Assembly (NCBI RefSeq): GCF_002855515.1
Contig: NZ_PKRP01000007.1
Span: forward strand, 124,001 to 188,000
DNA: 64,000 bases
DNA from: Rhizobium sp. TH135
Lineage (GTDB): Bacteria; Pseudomonadota; Alphaproteobacteria; Rhizobiales; Rhizobiaceae
Direction of reading: 5' to 3'
Shown: positions 44,207 to 51,794 of the stretch, one piece after another
How the letters are laid out: the number at the start of each line of letters is the position of its first letter
Position numbering within the stretch: the first letter of the stretch is position 1
Program-made: the position numbers and the translations under genes
Notes under the pieces: model-generated
Seen by the model: only the letters and a program-made list of their open reading frames with translations
Told to the model about the DNA's origin: nothing
Database searches by the model: none

Positions 44207-45253
44207 ATGCAGCGCATCTCCATAGCCCCCGGTTACGAAATCTCCCGCGTCATCCGCGGCGGATGGCAGCTTGCCGGTGGCCATGGCGCCATCGATGAAG
44301 AGATGGCCATCGAAGACATGGTGGCCTTCGCCGATGCCGGCATCACCACCTTCGACTGCGCAGACATTTACACCGGCGTGGAAGACCTGATTGGGCGCTT
44401 CCGGCTGCGCTACCGCGACCTGCAGGGCCAGGCGGCACTCGATCGCATTCGCGTCCATACGAAGTTCGTGCCCGATCTCGGCGTGCTCCCGACGATCACC
44501 AAGGCCTATGTGGAAGGCGTGATCGACACGTCGCGCAAGCGCCTCGCCATGGAGCGTCTGGATCTCGTTCAGTTTCACTGGTGGGATTACGAGATGCCTG
44601 CCTGGCTGGAGACGCTCGGCTGGCTGAAGGAACTCCAGCAAGATGGGCGGATCGACAAGATCAGCGCCACGAATTTCGACAGCAAGCATGTCACGGCGAT
44701 CCTCGATGGCGGGATCCCGCTGACCTCGCTGCAACTGCAATATTCGCTGCTCGACCGGCGCCCGGAAAAGCGCATGGTGGAACTCGCAGCCCGCCACGAC
44801 TTCGCGCTGTTCTGCTACGGCACGGTCGCGGGCGGTTTCCTATCCGACCGCTGGCTCGGCAGGACGGAGCCTGAGCATCCGCTCGAGAACAGATCGCTGA
44901 CAAAGTACAAGCTGATCATCGATGATCTCGGTGGCTGGGATCTGTTCCAGGCATTGCTGTCGACGCTTCGCAAGATCGCGGACCGCCATGCAACCGACAT
45001 CGCAACGATCGCGAGCGCCGCCATGCTCCGCCGGCCAGGCGTGACGGCAGTTATCGTCGGCGCGCGCAATCGCGATCACCTCGCCTCCAACCTCGCCATC
45101 TCCAATGTCGTCCTGTCAGACGCCGACCTGTCGGAGATCGAGGCCGCCCTCGCTGGTGCACGCGAACTGGAAGGCGACGTCTATACGCTCGAACGCGACC
45201 GCACCGGGCGTCACGGCAGCATCATGAAATATAATCTCAACAAAGGGGAATGA
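44207..45253 (+). CDS. Aldo/keto reductase
   Basis: A 348-residue reductase. The start ATG 44207 follows AAGGAAAAG; the frame open to 44165 overlaps the previous gene. Tetrad: Asp/Tyr in FDCADIYTGVEDL, Lys in VHTKFV, His in DLVQFHWWDYE. It shares the QFHWW-x-(F/Y)E-x-PAWL segment and the GGFLS-x-(K/R)WLG segment with the reductase domain at 38137, so the two are paralogues on opposite arms of the divergent module. The end RTGRHGSIMKYNLN is unusual for the family. Substrate unknown. Confidence 0.88.
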   Translation: MQRISIAPGYEISRVIRGGWQLAGGHGAIDEEMAIEDMVAFADAGITTFDCADIYTGVEDLIGRFRLRYRDLQGQAALDRIRVHTKFVPDLGVLPTITKAYVEGVIDTSRKRLAMERLDLVQFHWWDYEMPAWLETLGWLKELQQDGRIDKISATNFDSKHVTAILDGGIPLTSLQLQYSLLDRRPEKRMVELAARHDFALFCYGTVAGGFLSDRWLGRTEPEHPLENRSLTKYKLIIDDLGGWDLFQALLSTLRKIADRHATDIATIASAAMLRRPGVTAVIVGARNRDHLASNLAISNVVLSDADLSEIEAALAGARELEGDVYTLERDRTGRHGSIMKYNLNKGE

Positions 45254-45254
45254 C

Positions 45255-46538
45255 ATGAACAAGGGAAATCAGATGAAACGCCTCGTCCTGGCTTCAACCA
45301 TGCTTGCGGGCATTGCGGTCGGTGCAGCACCTGCCGCGGCACAAGAGTGCGACATCACCGTCGGCGTGGTCATGGAACTGACCGGCCCTGCCGGCGAATA
45401 TGGCAAGGCCGGCGCGAAATCCGTCGAAATGGCCTTCCGCGACTTCAACGACGCAGGTGGCGTCGGCGGCTGCAAGCTGGTCATGGATACCCGTGACAGC
45501 CAGAGCCAGGGCAATGTGGCCGTCGACCAGGCCACACAGCTCGTCAACATCAAGAAGGTGCCGGTCATCATCGGCGGGATCATTTCTTCGGTCTCGATCC
45601 CGATCCTGACCTCCGTCACGGCACCGGCAGGCGTCGTTCAGGTGTCTCCGGCATCGTCGTCCCCGACGCTGACCGCACTCGGCCGCGACGGCAAGACCAA
45701 CGGTGTGTTCTTCCGCACCATCACCTCGGACGCGCTGCAGGGCACGGCGGCAGCCAAATACGCGCTCGACCAGGGCATGAAGAAGATCGCCATCATTCAC
45801 GTCAACAACGACTTCGGCAACAATCTGATGCAGGAGTTCACGGCCGCCTACACCAAGCTCGGCGGAACGATCACCTCCACGACCCCCTACAACGAGAAGC
45901 AGGCGAGCTACTCCTCCGAAGCCTCGGTCGCCATGGAAGGCGAACCGGATGCGCTTTACCTCGTCTCGACACCGGTCGACGGTGCAACGATCGCCCGCGC
46001 CTGGATTTCCGGCGGCGGCGTGCAGAAATTCTTGTTCAATGACGGCATGAATTCCAAGGACTTCATCGCAAGCGTCGGCCCGCAATATCTGAACGAGGCC
46101 TACGGCACTTCGTCGGGAACCACGCCGACGGCCTCGACCGAATACTTCAACGCCAACTACGCCGAATTCTCCGGTGGCATTGAACCGTCGGCCCCGGCAG
46201 CCGATCGATCCTACGATGCAGGCGCTATAGTCGCCCTCGCCATCGCCAAGGCTGGCAAGGCCGACAAGGACGCGATCAAGACGGCGATTTCGGACGTCAC
46301 AGCACCCGGCGGCACGCCGATCTACGCCGGCAAGGCCGAATTCGAGAAGGCGCTCGGCCTGCTCAAGGACGGCAAGCCGATCAAATACGAAGGCGTCATC
46401 GGCCCTGTGAGCTTTGACCAGTACGGCGACATCACCGGCCCCTTCCGCCTCTGGAAGATCACCGACGGAGAGGTTACGACCGTAGGCCAGATGGAGGCCG
46501 AAGCAGTGTCTGAAATCAAGGCCACGCTTTCGAAATAG
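45255..46538 (+). CDS. Branched-chain amino acid-type ABC substrate-binding protein (LivJ/LivK-like)
   Basis: A 427-residue type I periplasmic binding protein. ATG 45255 (after AAGGGGAATGAC) and ATG 45273 (after AAGGGAAATCAG) are both plausible starts. Signal peptide MKRLVLASTMLAGIAVGAAPAAAQE. Mature part: DITVGVVMELTGPAGEYGKAGAKSVEMAFRDFNDAGGVGG, VPVIIGGIISSVSIPI, with ASSSPTLTAL. It supplies the LivHMGF proteins encoded on the other strand. The ligand is probably what the two reductases act on; whether it is an amino acid is unknown. Confidence 0.92.
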   Translation: MNKGNQMKRLVLASTMLAGIAVGAAPAAAQECDITVGVVMELTGPAGEYGKAGAKSVEMAFRDFNDAGGVGGCKLVMDTRDSQSQGNVAVDQATQLVNIKKVPVIIGGIISSVSIPILTSVTAPAGVVQVSPASSSPTLTALGRDGKTNGVFFRTITSDALQGTAAAKYALDQGMKKIAIIHVNNDFGNNLMQEFTAAYTKLGGTITSTTPYNEKQASYSSEASVAMEGEPDALYLVSTPVDGATIARAWISGGGVQKFLFNDGMNSKDFIASVGPQYLNEAYGTSSGTTPTASTEYFNANYAEFSGGIEPSAPAADRSYDAGAIVALAIAKAGKADKDAIKTAISDVTAPGGTPIYAGKAEFEKALGLLKDGKPIKYEGVIGPVSFDQYGDITGPFRLWKITDGEVTTVGQMEAEAVSEIKATLSK

Positions 46539-46557
46539 TGGTCGCCTGAAAGACTAG

Positions 46558-46585
46558 ACCGGGCGGCTCGCAAGGGCCGCCCGGT
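46558..46585 (+). other. RNA hairpin after the LivJ-like gene
   Basis: ACCGGGCGGC (46558-46567) pairs perfectly with GCCGCCCGGT (46576-46585), starting 20 bases after the stop codon. As the last gene of its operon this could end or protect the transcript; there is no U tract. Confidence 0.6.
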
Positions 46586-46632
46586 CCCGCATGGCTATCC
46601 AAACCGGACATCAGCGAGATCAGTTCGCTCTA

Positions 46633-47625
46633 TCAATTCACGGCAGCCACCCTCTCCTGCCCCGTGTCACCTTGTCGAGCGACAATCCACCGTGCCAGCC
46701 ACGCGCAGACCATCAGCTGGATCTGGTGGAAGAGCATCAGCGGTAGAACGATCGCGCCGACAGACTGGCCGGCGAAGATGACTCCGGCCATCGGCACGCC
46801 GCTCGCCAGGCTTCTCTTCGAGCCGCAGAAGATCGCGGCAATTCGGTCTTCCCGGCTGAAGCCGAAAAGTTTGGAGCCGAAGGCCGTAATGCCCAGGACG
46901 ACGAGAAGCAGGACGATATCGAGGCCGATCACCAGAGCAAGGTCGGCAGTCGAAAACTTGGACCAAATGCCCTCGATCACGGCGTTGGAGAAGGCGAGGT
47001 AGACGACCATCAGGATCGAACCGCGATCGACGGGCGCAAGCAGCGACTTGCGGGCCCGAATCCAGTTGCCGATGAAAGGCTGCAACACCTGGCCAAGCAC
47101 GAAGGGCAAGAAAAGCTGAAGCAGGATCTTCCAGATCATGTCCAGCGACACCCCGACATGACCGCCCGCCGAGAAGAGGACCGCAACAAGCGCCGGCGTC
47201 AGGAACATGCCGAGAATGTTCGACGCGGACGCAGCGCAGATGGCCGCTGGCACATTGCCGCCGGCAATCGAGGTAAACGCGATCGACGACTGCACCGTTG
47301 ACGGCAAGACGCAGACATAAAGCAGGCCGAGATAGAGCGCCGGCGGGATCAACCAAGGGGACAGAAAGCCCAGCAGCAGACCGAGCAGCGGAAACACCAC
47401 GAAGGTCACCGCGAGAATGAAGCTCTGGAGGCGCCAGTGCAGGAAACCCGCGATAACCACGTCAGTCGAAAGGCGAGCGCCATGCAGGAAAAACAAGAGC
47501 GCAACCGCCAGATTGGTCGCAAGGCCGAACCATTCCGCAGGCTCTCCCGAAATCGGCAGAAGGCTTGCCAGCACGACCATGGCGACGAGCAGCAGCGTGA
47601 AAGTATCTGGGAGGAAGCGTTTCAT
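46633..47625 (-). CDS. BASS-family (bile acid:sodium symporter-like) transporter
   Basis: A 330-residue membrane protein with about nine to ten helices, of the SBF-like/YfeH subgroup: LATNLAVALLFFLHGARLSTD, LLYVCVLPSTVQSSIAFTSIAGGNVPAAICAASASNILGMFLTP, and the crossover CGSKRSLASGVPMAGVIFAG. Members carry organic acids with sodium; no substrate can be given. It is divergent from a LysR gene, which probably regulates it. Confidence 0.88.
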   Translation of the reverse strand: MKRFLPDTFTLLLVAMVVLASLLPISGEPAEWFGLATNLAVALLFFLHGARLSTDVVIAGFLHWRLQSFILAVTFVVFPLLGLLLGFLSPWLIPPALYLGLLYVCVLPSTVQSSIAFTSIAGGNVPAAICAASASNILGMFLTPALVAVLFSAGGHVGVSLDMIWKILLQLFLPFVLGQVLQPFIGNWIRARKSLLAPVDRGSILMVVYLAFSNAVIEGIWSKFSTADLALVIGLDIVLLLVVLGITAFGSKLFGFSREDRIAAIFCGSKRSLASGVPMAGVIFAGQSVGAIVLPLMLFHQIQLMVCAWLARWIVARQGDTGQERVAAVN

Positions 47626-47712
47626 CTGAGGCTCCGGTCGATCTGGACAGACGGCCGAGACTAGTTATCGTCAAACCCGATGCAAGAAATAACAGTCATC
47701 GGAAAACGTGAT

Positions 47713-48573
47713 ATGCTCGACCTCGTTCACTTGCGCAGTTTCGTATCCATTGCCCAGCTCGCCAGCTTCACCCATGCCAGCCAGAAACTAGGCCTGCGAC
47801 AATCGACCGTCAGCCAGCATCTGCAGCGGCTCGAAGAGGCGCTCGGCCGTCGACTGCTGGACCGCGACACCCACGGCGTCCGTTTGACGGCTGACGGAGA
47901 AGCCCTTCTTCCGCATGCGCGGCAACTTCTATCGCTCGAACGGCAGACGGCGTCCCTCTTTGAGGCGGCCCAGCCACGCGGTCGATTGCGGCTCGGGATT
48001 TCCGAAGATCTGGTCTCCGGTCAACTTCCGCTTCTCCTGCAGGACTTCATCGCCGATTATCCTGCCGTTGAACTCCATCTGACAGTGGCGCTGTCCAAGG
48101 ATCTCGCCGACATGCAGGACAAGGGCGAACTCGATCTGGTCTTTGCAAAGCGGCGCCTTGGCGATCGCCGTGGTGAACCGATCCTGCGCGAACCGCTGGT
48201 CTGGCTCGCCGCAGATCCGGACGCTGTCCTGGCGAAACCCATCCTGCCGCTGATCGTCTTTCCACCACCGAGCCTGACGAGAACGCTCCTGATGGAGGCG
48301 CTGGAGCGCGCCGGGCAACCCTGGCGGATCGTCTGTTCCTGCCAGAGCCTGAGCGGCCTGACGGCTGCAGCGCGAGCCGGCATGGGCGTCCTTGTCCAGC
48401 CGCGCAACCTCGCGCCATCGGGGCTGAGGGAACTGCCCCCTTCCGCCCTGCCAGCGATCGAGGACGTCGAATTCATCCTCGTGGCGTCGCCCGGCGCGGA
48501 CCGCAACACGGTAGCGGCCTTCACCCGCCTTGTCCGGGAGAGGGTGGCAAACGGCCTCCATCCCGCCCGCTGA
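47713..48573 (+). CDS. LysR-family regulator
   Basis: A 286-residue LysR protein. The start at ATG 47713 gives the classical MLDLVHLRSFVSIAQLASFTHASQKLGLRQSTVSQHLQRLEEALGRRLLDRD; the frame is open from 47680 with a weak site. Ligand domain: RGRLRLGISEDLVSGQLPLLLQDF and the SLSGLTAAARAGMGVLVQPRNL block. Divergent (87-base gap) from the BASS transporter gene, its likely target. Confidence 0.9.
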   Translation: MLDLVHLRSFVSIAQLASFTHASQKLGLRQSTVSQHLQRLEEALGRRLLDRDTHGVRLTADGEALLPHARQLLSLERQTASLFEAAQPRGRLRLGISEDLVSGQLPLLLQDFIADYPAVELHLTVALSKDLADMQDKGELDLVFAKRRLGDRRGEPILREPLVWLAADPDAVLAKPILPLIVFPPPSLTRTLLMEALERAGQPWRIVCSCQSLSGLTAAARAGMGVLVQPRNLAPSGLRELPPSALPAIEDVEFILVASPGADRNTVAAFTRLVRERVANGLHPAR

Positions 48574-48586
48574 GACCCTCCGTAGC

Positions 48587-48598
48587 TTTTGATCAAAA
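48587..48598. promoter_or_regulatory. Palindrome upstream of the second FCD regulator
   Basis: TTTTGATCAAAA, a perfect 12-base palindrome, lies 65 bases before the GntR start at 48663 and six bases before a TTGACG -35-like box (48604-48609). Its ten-base core is identical to the one at 43070-43079. Confidence 0.5.
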
Positions 48599-48662
48599 AG
48601 CGCTTGACGGTTCTCAACTGCGATGTTTGGACGAGTGGATACAAAAATCCAGTGAGCCAAAA

Positions 48663-49337
48663 ATGCCGATTTCAACCGCCGCCACGGCGCATCTTGCCTC
48701 CACGGCCGAGCAGGAGGCCTATCTCCACCTGCAGCGTGCCCTGCGCGTCGGGCGCTATAAGCCGGGCGAGCGGCTGATACCGGAAGAGATCGCAGCCGAG
48801 ATCGGCATGAGCCGCATGCCCGTTCGCGAGGCCTTTCGGCGGCTGGCGGCCGATGGTTTGGTCACACTGCGGCCCAATCGCGGCTGCGTCGTCGCCGGGC
48901 TGACGCTCGACGAAATCCATGAAACCTTCGAAATCCGCTCCGTGCTTGAGGGCCTTGCCGTTCGCCTCGCGACGCCGCGCATGAATTCCGAAACCTTTGA
49001 GGAGCTGGAGCGGCTGCTGGAGCGCATGGAACGCGCCGGACTGTCGGGCAGCAGCGACTGGGTCCTGCGCCATCAGGAATTTCACGCGCTCATCTACAGC
49101 CTGAGTGGTCGCCCGAAGCTGATCCGCCAGATTACCGCGCTGCATGTGGCGATCGAGCCCTACATGCGCATCTGGTTCGATTATGTCGACAAGCCGCTCT
49201 CCGCCCGCGAGGAACACCAGAAACTGATCGACGCCTTGCGGTCTGGCGATGCCCGCCATGCCGAGGCGATCATGCAGGAGCACATCATCGAAACGGCATC
49301 CATGCTTGCCGATTACGCCAGTCCCGGGCGGCCTTGA
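48663..49337 (+). CDS. GntR-family regulator, FCD type
   Basis: A 224-residue regulator. ATG 48663 is chosen; a TTG at 48627 would add twelve residues. Winged helix: AYLHLQRALRVGRYKPGERLIPEEIAAEIGMSRMPVREAFRRLAADGLVTLRPNRGCVVAGLT; FCD domain with FEIRSVLEGLAVRLA, RHQEFHALIYSLSGRPKL and REEHQKLIDALRSGD. It heads the operon with an amino acid importer and gamma-glutamyltransferase and probably controls it. Confidence 0.92.
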   Translation: MPISTAATAHLASTAEQEAYLHLQRALRVGRYKPGERLIPEEIAAEIGMSRMPVREAFRRLAADGLVTLRPNRGCVVAGLTLDEIHETFEIRSVLEGLAVRLATPRMNSETFEELERLLERMERAGLSGSSDWVLRHQEFHALIYSLSGRPKLIRQITALHVAIEPYMRIWFDYVDKPLSAREEHQKLIDALRSGDARHAEAIMQEHIIETASMLADYASPGRP

Positions 49338-49430
49338 GCCCAGCCTGAAGATATGTCCGCAGCCGGGGGTACATCCGGCACGGACGGGGAACCGCCGCTA
49401 TCCACGGCACAACAACGAAGAGGAAAAGTC

Positions 49431-50282
49431 ATGACGATCCATCGCATGGCAGCGCTTACGGCTGTCTTCACCACACTAGCATTCACTCAGCCGGTTCTGG
49501 CCCAGGATGCGCAGAAACCGATCAAGATCGCGACCGAAGGCGCCTATGCGCCCTGGAACTTCACCACGGCGGACGGCAAGCTCGACGGCCTCGAAGTCGA
49601 ACTGGCAAACGATCTCTGCGCCCGCATGAAGGTCACTTGCGAGATCGTTGCCCAGGATTGGGACGACCTCATTCCCTCGCTCACCGTCGGCAAGTTCGAC
49701 GTCATTATGGCGAGCATGTTCATCACGCCGAAGCGCCTGGAAACCATCGACTTCACCCAGCCTTACGCCGTCGATCCCTCAGGCTTTGCCGTCGCCAAGG
49801 ACAGTGACCTCGGCAAGCTCGAAGTCTCCGCCGAAAAGTTCAAGCTCGAGGATGAAGCAGCCGCGGTCGCCGCAATCGACAAGCTGAAGCCGCTCCTTCA
49901 GGGCAAGATAGTCGGCGTGCAGGCGGCGACGACCAATCTCGACTTCGTCAAGAAGTACTTCGGCGACACCGTCGAAATCCGCGAATACAAGACAACCGAA
50001 CAGCACGACCTCGACCTGGCCGCCGGCCGCATCGACGCGCTCTTTGCCCAGCAGACGGCGCTTGCTGCCACGCTCGCCAAGCCGGAATTCGCCGACTACA
50101 CGATCGCCGGCCCGGGCTTCGTCGGCGGCGTTTTCGGCCTCGGCACCGGCGCTGGTCTGCGCAAGGAAGACACCAAACTCAAGGACATGCTGAACGCGGC
50201 GATCGACTCCGCCATCGCCGATGGCACGATCAAGCGCATCTCCGAGAAATGGGTCGGCACCGACGTCACCCCGGTCAAGTAA
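49431..50282 (+). CDS. Polar amino acid-type ABC substrate-binding protein
   Basis: A 283-residue family 3 binding protein. The start at ATG 49431 follows GAGGAAAAG. Signal peptide MTIHRMAALTAVFTTLAFTQPVLAQD. Mature part: IKIATEGAYAPWNFTTADGKLDGLEVELANDLCARMK, VAQDWDDLIPSLTVGKFDVIMASMFITPKRLETIDFTQPYAVDPSGF, resembling opine/lysine-arginine-ornithine binding proteins. With the transferase downstream, a gamma-glutamyl compound is a reasonable guess for the ligand. Confidence 0.92.
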   Translation: MTIHRMAALTAVFTTLAFTQPVLAQDAQKPIKIATEGAYAPWNFTTADGKLDGLEVELANDLCARMKVTCEIVAQDWDDLIPSLTVGKFDVIMASMFITPKRLETIDFTQPYAVDPSGFAVAKDSDLGKLEVSAEKFKLEDEAAAVAAIDKLKPLLQGKIVGVQAATTNLDFVKKYFGDTVEIREYKTTEQHDLDLAAGRIDALFAQQTALAATLAKPEFADYTIAGPGFVGGVFGLGTGAGLRKEDTKLKDMLNAAIDSAIADGTIKRISEKWVGTDVTPVK

Positions 50283-50296
50283 TCAAGGCGAACCGA

Positions 50297-50329
50297 CTGC
50301 AGCCGGAATTCGCGCAATTCCGGCTGCAG
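50297..50329 (+). other. Intercistronic RNA hairpin after the amino acid binding-protein gene
   Basis: CTGCAGCCGGAATT (50297-50310), five-base loop, perfect 14-base complement (50316-50329), starting 15 bases after the stop and 26 bases before the permease ATG. No U tract. The strongest of the hairpins of this class in the window. Confidence 0.75.
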
Positions 50330-50354
50330 GAAGACCATAAAGGGGTTCGCCCGC

Positions 50355-51068
50355 ATGCTTGAAAAACTGTATCTGCTTGGTTTCGCCGAAGGCGGCTGGG
50401 GCGCGGCACTTCTGGGTGCGGCGGCCATGACGCTGCTGCTCTCGATACTGGGCTTTCTGCTTGGCGCCGTCTTTGGTACCCTGGGCGCGAGCGGCGCCCT
50501 GTCATCCAAACGTCTCCCGAGGTCGCTGGCCTCGGCCTACGGCACCGTCTTTCGCGGCGTGCCCGATCTCCTGACCATTTACCTCTTCTACTACGGCGGC
50601 AGCGTTGCTCTCACCGCGATCGCCAAAAGCTTCGGCTCGGATGGCTTCGTCGGCCTGCCCTCCCTTGCGACAGGCGTCATCGCGATCGGCATCATCTCCG
50701 GCGCCTATCAGGCCGAGGTCTACCGCGGCGCCTATCTCGCGGTCGAACGCGGACAGTTCGACGCTGCAAAAGCCTTGGCCCTGTCGCGCCTGCAGATGCT
50801 GCGCCTCATCATCATTCCCCAGCTGATGCGCCATGCAATCCCGGGTCTCAGCAATGTCTGGCAGCTGGTGCTCAAGGATTCCGCCCTGATCTCCGTCATC
50901 GGCCTCGTCGAACTGATGCGACAGGCACAGATCGGTGCCGGCTCCACGCGGGAACCCTTCCTGTTCTATCTCGCCGCCGCAGGCCTGTACTTCGTCATCG
51001 CCGGCATCACCGGCCAGGTCTTCCGCGTCGCCGAGACACGCACCTCCCGGGGGATCATGCATCGATGA
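50355..51068 (+). CDS. Amino acid ABC permease (HisQ-like)
   Basis: A 237-residue permease: AALLGAAAMTLLLSILGFLLGAVFGTLGA, GTVFRGVPDLLTIYLFYYGG, EVYRGAYLAVERGQFDAAKALALSRLQMLRLIIIPQLMRHAIPGLSNVW (EAA loop). It overlaps the next permease by four bases (ATGA) and forms a heterodimer with it. Confidence 0.93.
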   Translation: MLEKLYLLGFAEGGWGAALLGAAAMTLLLSILGFLLGAVFGTLGASGALSSKRLPRSLASAYGTVFRGVPDLLTIYLFYYGGSVALTAIAKSFGSDGFVGLPSLATGVIAIGIISGAYQAEVYRGAYLAVERGQFDAAKALALSRLQMLRLIIIPQLMRHAIPGLSNVWQLVLKDSALISVIGLVELMRQAQIGAGSTREPFLFYLAAAGLYFVIAGITGQVFRVAETRTSRGIMHR

Positions 51069-51757
51069 TCGACATCGGCTTCTTCCTCGAAATCATTCCG
51101 AAGCTTCTCTCCGGCGTGCCTTTGACACTGCAATTGGCCGGCAGCTCTATCCTGCTCGGCTTTGTTCTGGCGCTTCTGCTGGCCCTCGCCCAGCAAGGCG
51201 AACACCGGTTCGTCGTCTGGCCCATCAGAACCTTTGTGGCCGTCTTCCGCGGCACGCCGCTGCTGGTCCAGATCTTCCTGATCTATTACGGGCTCGGCCA
51301 GTTCCGCCCTTCACTTCAGGCCATCGGCCTCTGGGGGCTGTTTCGCGAACCCTATTGGTGCGCCATCCTTGCGCTTACGCTGAATACCGCCGCCTATGGC
51401 AGCGAGATCCTGCGCGGCGCGATCAAGAACGTTCCTCGTGGACTCGGCGAAGCAGCCCAGGCACTTGGCATGTCCCGCGTCCTGACACTTCGCCTCGTCA
51501 TCCTGCCAATCGCGCTGCGCCAGGCAATCCCGGCCTATGGAAACGAAATCATCCTGATGGTGAAGGGGACCTCGCTGGCCTCGATCATCACCCTGATGGA
51601 GGTAACAGGCATCGCCCAAGGGCTCATTTCCCAGAGCTACCGCGCAATCGAAGTCTTCATCGCGGCAGGCGCCATCTATCTTTTCATCAACTTCCTGATC
51701 GTCCGGGCACTAGCCTTCCTGGAGATCCGCATGACACCATACAGATCCCGCGGCTGA
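51065..51757 (+). CDS. Amino acid ABC permease (HisM-like)
   Basis: A 230-residue permease: LLSGVPLTLQLAGSSILLGFVLALLLALAQQG, FVAVFRGTPLLVQIFLIYYGLGQF, EILRGAIKNVPRGLGEAAQALGMSRVLTLRLVILPIALRQAIPAYGNE. No ATPase gene follows; the operon goes straight to the gamma-glutamyltransferase gene. Confidence 0.93.
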   Translation: MIDIGFFLEIIPKLLSGVPLTLQLAGSSILLGFVLALLLALAQQGEHRFVVWPIRTFVAVFRGTPLLVQIFLIYYGLGQFRPSLQAIGLWGLFREPYWCAILALTLNTAAYGSEILRGAIKNVPRGLGEAAQALGMSRVLTLRLVILPIALRQAIPAYGNEIILMVKGTSLASIITLMEVTGIAQGLISQSYRAIEVFIAAGAIYLFINFLIVRALAFLEIRMTPYRSRG

Positions 51758-51794
51758 AGCCGTGGCACAAGAGAATACGAGGAGACTGACAAGG

